Of a stretch of 64,000 nt of DNA, positions 59,542 to 64,000 are shown one piece after another. The DNA lies in NCBI GenBank assembly GCA_033439795.1, contig JAUTDP010000001.1, positions 5,890,001 through 5,954,000 on the forward strand, in the 5' to 3' direction. The stretch's first letter is position 1. Each line of letters begins with the position of its first letter. The stretch is from Sordaria brevicollis. Its lineage: Eukaryota > Ascomycota > Sordariomycetes > Sordariales > Sordariaceae. The notes under the pieces are model-generated. The model worked only from the letters and a program-made list of their open reading frames with translations, did not search any database and had not been told where the DNA came from. The position numbers and the translations under genes were made by a program.

Positions 59542-62382
59542 CTTGAAGTTAACTGATTTCGCCTTGGCCGGTTGTGATGTCCCTTAAAAGGTGAAATTAT
59601 GTGGTTGAGCTTTGTGAGCAAAGGCTGGTGCCACCGATGGACGATTATGTGAGTGAAAGAATTTTCTACTAGGGTGTTGTACTGCCGAGAGATTTGTGTG
59701 CAGGTTCGTGATGCAACTATGCTCGCAAGTTGAAAGGCGGTTGAGAGAGTGAGATCTTCCAATTACAATCCATCAATCGACTTATCACGAACGAGCGAAT
59801 TGGTGTTGAGAACCTCAAAAGGCAGGGCGCGGACATGGATTGCATCTCGTCGTCGCCGTGCACCGGGTCAGTTGCGGAGGTTGGCAAGGGCCCGCCAGCT
59901 GCCAGGATGTCGGGCTGCCACTCGCTTGGCAGCTGCCCACTGCTGTCTTGCTCGCAGGGTCTGTACAACCTCACTCTTTCAACCGTCAACATTTTACCCG
60001 TTTTCAAGATAGTACAAGTAAACATTCAGCGACCCCCTTCACTTGATATTCGATTAATTCTGCTCGCTATATCTCGTTTCACAAAAACCTCCATTTCATC
60101 AACCACGCGCCACACGTGCTTTCATTATTCCCCGAGAAACACTGATTGATATCCCCGTGCACAACCTCAAAACCGGAAGGTACCGTTGGGAAGCGCAACG
60201 GCTTCCACTGAATGACCGTTGGCTTTTTTCTAGGAATGTCTCATCATGACGTCGGGTCCTCAAACCATTTGTGTTCCTGGGGAAATCGGAAGCTTAAGTG
60301 CAGTCTCCAATAGCCCTAGGGACAACTTCCACACCCTTTTCCATCACGTTAGCCCGTCTCATATAAACACCGTTGTGTGTCCATCGTGACCGAGGGCAGC
60401 AGTCGAAATCTTGATAGTGTAGATGAGATCCTGTTGCCACCTCGAAGAAAGCAAAATGGCATATGGGCAAAACGGGAGAGAAACATCCTCATCCACACCA
60501 TCCTAGTGTCATCTTCTTGCCTCCATACATATGCACATCAGACATCCATTCCATCAAAGAGGAAGGTTAGTTGGCCTACGGCTGGAGACCGTGTTCTCAC
60601 GAAACATATCGGGCGCCTTGACTAAAAATGGAAATCCGAGTTGCCTGCTCAAAATGGCTGAGACGTAGGTATTCATGATGTACCCACCTCTGTCGCTGTC
60701 GTTTTCTGTCCAAGTATCATGGCAGGGAAGATGGATGGAAGGTTGTGGTGACACAGCAGTTTACATAATGGATGTGAGGTATGTAGGACCTGCCCTACCT
60801 ACCTAACAACCCTACCTATGTAGTTTACATAGTTACCTGCCTGGTTTAAAGATCCGGGGGAACCGGGAAATTTACTTTGCTTGAAGCTTTGCTGCGGGCG
60901 GACGCCTGACGGAGCACAACATGACAGCAGGAAAGGGCCGGCAGGAGTTGAACTTGATATGTTACTAAGTAAAAGCATGGTAAGTAAGAAAGCAACCAAG
61001 CAAGCGCCTGTCCCTCGTCTTTTGTGTAGCTCTATCAGGTAGGAATTTCCAGGATCATTTGGACCATGTAAGCAGATGATATGGAATATTTCTTCCGAGC
61101 AGTGGTGGCGGAATTTAAGATCAAAGGAGTATGATAAGAGGTCTTTGAAATTTAAGCACCAAGTGAATAGTGAGAGAACCCCGAGTAAAGCGAATAGAAT
61201 ATGCTAGAGGTCCCTTGACCTAGTCACATCACACGAGGCTCATGTCTCATATCTTTTCCAGTTTTCGCCGCCGAACTTCTCACCGATGCTGTACACTGCA
61301 CCTCCTTATTCTTCTCGCACTCATACTTTGCACTCCCTGTTTTTGGCCTCCATCTCTAGGTACTTGGAGACCGGTCAGTGTCTTTATCATGGAGGCTCGA
61401 TAGGTCTGGTAACTCACCGTTACAACTGTGGTTGACAAGGACCACGTGAGAGCGGAATCGCTCCGAAGTTGGAGAGGCACAACATGAGAGAGTCCTGCGT
61501 GAGCGTAATGTGATGATACTGAGTTACGCATGCGTTCCGTAAATTGTTGGTGTAGAGAATCCAGGTGAAAGGGTGTTTGCAGCACGAAGGAAATGTATCC
61601 AGGTACTAGAATTACTTTGACCAAGTCCGACCTTCGAAATATTGCAGCCATCTTGCTGGAGTGAGGTCGAAGTTCAACACGTCCACGCTTATAGACAGCT
61701 CGTTTCAGGAGGTAATGCTCATTGTGATATTCAGAGTGGTATCGATCGAACGTTGAGAATGCATCAAGAACCAAAGAAAATGACAAACGAAATCCCTTCA
61801 GAGTATATATATCATGCAGTGGTGAGAAGCCAAATCGCCGCCCGCAACAACAGAAATACAGAAAAATTGTACATGGGCGTGTATGTGTATGTACGGATAT
61901 AGAAAAACAGAGTTCCTGGTTGAGGAGGAAAGAGAACCACAGAGAAAAAGGTATTTTGGACCCCCAACGAAAAAATCAAACTGCCGCCGCCGTCTTGGAG
62001 ACATACAGACTCATTTTGTCCCCCATGCTTCCTTGACTTCTCTTTTGACGCCAGGCGCGTCTGGCCATCCCCGGCGCAGTGCATTATTTCCAGGCAGGCC
62101 ACTGGCATGTTGAAAATGCCGAGCTGCAAACTTCCACGGCGTCGTGGATTAGCCCATTTATAATGGGATTTAGCCCATTTATAATGGGACTAAGACACCA
62201 ATATCCACCACCGTTTTACCACAAACCCCTTTTCAAGTCTGATATCCAAGCCAAGGCTCCCATATATGACGCCATCATCTCCTCGTTATCATCAGCCTTG
62301 AGAAAATGCACGCTAGAACATGCCCTTGAACGAAAATAGGAGCATGTAATTTGAGTCACGAATCCGACATCGCGTCTTCTCC
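59542..62382. other. Intergenic region between DUF2011-like gene and vib-1
   Basis: 2.84 kb with no supported gene. It includes the DUF2011-like promoter, a perfect 7 bp stem with 3 bp loop (CTATGTA-GTT-TACATAG, 60814-60830) inside a CCTACCTA-rich patch, and, next to vib-1, a tandem palindromic repeat. The 168-codon frame at 61280-61786 shows no motif. Confidence 0.5.
62149..62190. repeat. Tandem 21 bp repeat, each unit an inverted repeat
   Basis: Two head-to-tail units of TTAGCCCATTTATAATGGGA plus one base. Each holds CCCATT-TAT-AATGGG, a 6 bp stem with a 3 bp loop. It lies about 190 bp past the vib-1 stop codon, probably in its 3' UTR or terminator. Confidence 0.85.
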
Positions 62383-64000
62383 TTATGTGGCATTCCAAGC
62401 ATAGTGGTTGTTGTTATACACACCTGGCACGGCGGCACCCGAGTGCGGAGGCTGCGAGTGCGGCTCGGTTTTCACACCTGTGGGGAAGGAATAAGACCTG
62501 TCGCCTCCGTTGGAATACGACGAAGTCTGCCCCTCACCCGCCGTGCTGGTCCAGGATTGAGATGGGGGAAAGTAATCCCGCGGCGGAGCCGCACTCGTAG
62601 GCGCAGACGACGGGGCAGAAGCACCTCCTTCTTGAGATGGTGTTCCGTAAGCGCCCGACGGCGCCCCGCCCGCTCCAGCTCCTGCACCTGACGTGGGCGG
62701 GTGGTGTTGCGATTGGGGACTGATATCGCTCGAGTTGTTACCCAGGTATGAAGGAGGACCATAGCGGTACTCTCCGGAGGCAGTCTCGTTTGTGAGTGAC
62801 CCATGGCTACCATGGCGAGGGCTCTTTGAAGGACGGGGATTGTTGTCCACGTAGCGCGGCACGTTAAGCGAGCTGTCCGCTGTGCTCGGCAAGGAAAGGT
62901 GCGGCGGAGGTGCCGATGCGTAAGTTGCATATTGTGTTCGGATGGGGGCTGACGGTTGCTGGTCCTGGGCAACCAGAGACAGCTGCATAGAAGGCATCGA
63001 GGTTTGCTGGATGGGCATCTCTTGGGGCTCGGCCGTGTAGCTCGGCGCTCCCGAGAGGGGCATCTTAGGATAAGGCTCGGGGCCGGCCATCGACGTTGTC
63101 GGATAAGAGGTCGATCCAGGGTTGTGTGGCATCGACACCTGGCTAGAAGGGTTCCAACTCGTGGGGTAAGAACTGCTGACCTATGTTAGCATCGCGGATC
63201 GCTTTTCTAGTCAGGGTCCTTGCAAAGCCAGCATCATATGCCACTCCACCATATGTTGGGTGTTTTCCTGTTTTGACTTACTTCGAACGCATTTGCATAG
63301 GACTCTGGGGCATCTGCTTGGCAGAAGTGAACGTAAAAGCTGTTCTGGGCAAGTCCATGCTCGAGACACGAGGTCTTGAATCATAAGGAGGTTTGTTAAG
63401 CGCAACAGCTTGCGCAACGATCGAGTGACCAGTTTCTACTAGTGTCTGTCCCCTTGAGCCAGCGCTAGACCCCAACAGCGGGATTTCCTTTCTCGCCTGG
63501 AAGTTCCGTGGGCTTCTTCCGCGGACAACGATAGGCGCAGTGGTAAGCTCTGAAAGCACGAGTTTTGTGCCATTCGCCAGAGTTCCATGAAGCTTCAAGT
63601 GTAAGACGAAGTGTTGTTGGAGCTCTTTCCGTCTTCCGTTGTTGGCCGTTGCGCTAGAGGAACTGATTAGCTTCCTGAGGGTTGCGGATTCGGGTGACTT
63701 GTGAAGAATGGCTTACATCCTAAATTGAAGTCGACGCCACCCAATAGGGTAGATAGCGTAGTGATCGCCACCATTGTCTTCCTCCTCCTCAGACCATGGA
63801 ATTAGGGGAAGTGATGGAGGTTCTTGATCAGGAGCTTGGTTGACTTCTGGAGAGTTGGGTGGGGGCGTCTTCCAGGGAATGACAATCAGGCGAACAGGGT
63901 GGCCGTCGACTGATTCGATTGCTGAGATAGTGACTTCCATATTCTTGATCTGGCTAGTCTCGCCCGTTTCTTGCATAACGGACAATGGTATTTGCGGGAA
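62383..64000 (-). CDS. vib-1: VIB-1, NDT80/PhoG-like transcription factor (5' part beyond window)
   Basis: Neurospora VIB-1 promotes heterokaryon incompatibility, extracellular protease production and the carbon-starvation/cellulase response. In the window: an exon open to the right edge and ending at 63717, then 63653-63282, then 63175-62383, all in phase. The NDT80 DNA-binding domain is seen from the edge on: FPQIPLSVMQETGET, DHYAIYPIGWRRLQFRIATANNGRRKELQQHFVLHLKLHGTLANGTKLVLSEL and PIVVRGRSPRNFQARKEIPLLGSS, where the Arg-rich RGRSPR loop contacts DNA. The rest is a disordered Pro/Ser/Gln-rich tail ending YNNNHYAWNAT. The last intron has a tandem CAGCAG acceptor. The gene lies 4.7 kb upstream of ham-2 on the same strand, which agrees with the N. 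crassa order I recall (NCU03725 and NCU03727, with one gene between). Confidence 0.93.

Noticed and set aside
61280..61786. Minus-strand frame of 168 codons between DUF2011-like gene and vib-1
   Set aside because: No recognisable motif or conserved splice sites; codon use is not Neurospora-like.
1..64000. CRISPR array, bacterial operons, rRNA or dispersed 5S genes
   Set aside because: Looked for by eye and not seen; the sequence is fungal nuclear DNA with spliceosomal introns.

Overview
This is a stretch of nuclear chromosome from a filamentous ascomycete of the order Sordariales, almost certainly Neurospora crassa or a very close relative. Coding exons are GC-rich and broken by short introns with GTAAGT-like donors and CTAAC branch sites. 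One block shows extreme repeat-induced point mutation (RIP). The right end carries ham-2 and the 3' part of vib-1, two Neurospora cell-fusion and cell-death genes.

Layout. Positions 1-1871 hold the 5' part of a PfkB/ketohexokinase-like kinase on the minus strand. From 3536 to 15534 lies a 12.0 kb block whose AT-rich core (about 3660-15370) is nearly free of CpA and TpG. It ends on both sides, exactly at the return to normal sequence, in an imperfect 45 bp inverted repeat. I read it as one large, RIP-killed element with terminal inverted repeats; this is the most unusual item in the window. From 16388 on the sequence is ordinary gene-rich euchromatin: NAD kinase (+), the Golgi/Dsc E3 ligase Tul1/Dsc1 (-), HSBP1 (+), the KDEL protein disulfide isomerase ERp38 (-), ribosomal protein uS14/S29 (+), mitochondrial EF-Tu (-), a secreted acidic protein with Kex2-type sites (+), a Zn2Cys6 transcription factor (-), the initiator-tRNA ribosyl-phosphate transferase Rit1 (+), a HAD phosphatase (-), a Sis1-type DnaJ protein (-), a secreted DUF6454-like protein (-), an unusual eL43 ribosomal protein homologue (+), a MARVEL-domain membrane protein (+), ham-2 (-), a charged DUF2011-like protein (-) and vib-1 (-, its 5' end outside the window).

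Genes are single transcription units, not operons. Several functions relate loosely. Tul1/Dsc1, ERp38 and Sis1 belong to protein quality control. S29, the eL43 homologue, Rit1 and mitochondrial EF-Tu belong to translation. HAM-2 (STRIPAK complex, hyphal fusion) and VIB-1 (heterokaryon incompatibility, protease and nutrient response) lie 4.7 kb apart with one gene between them.

Exon boundaries were worked out by hand from splice-site sequence, reading-frame phase and family conservation; they have not been checked against transcripts. No tRNA, rRNA or CRISPR was found.
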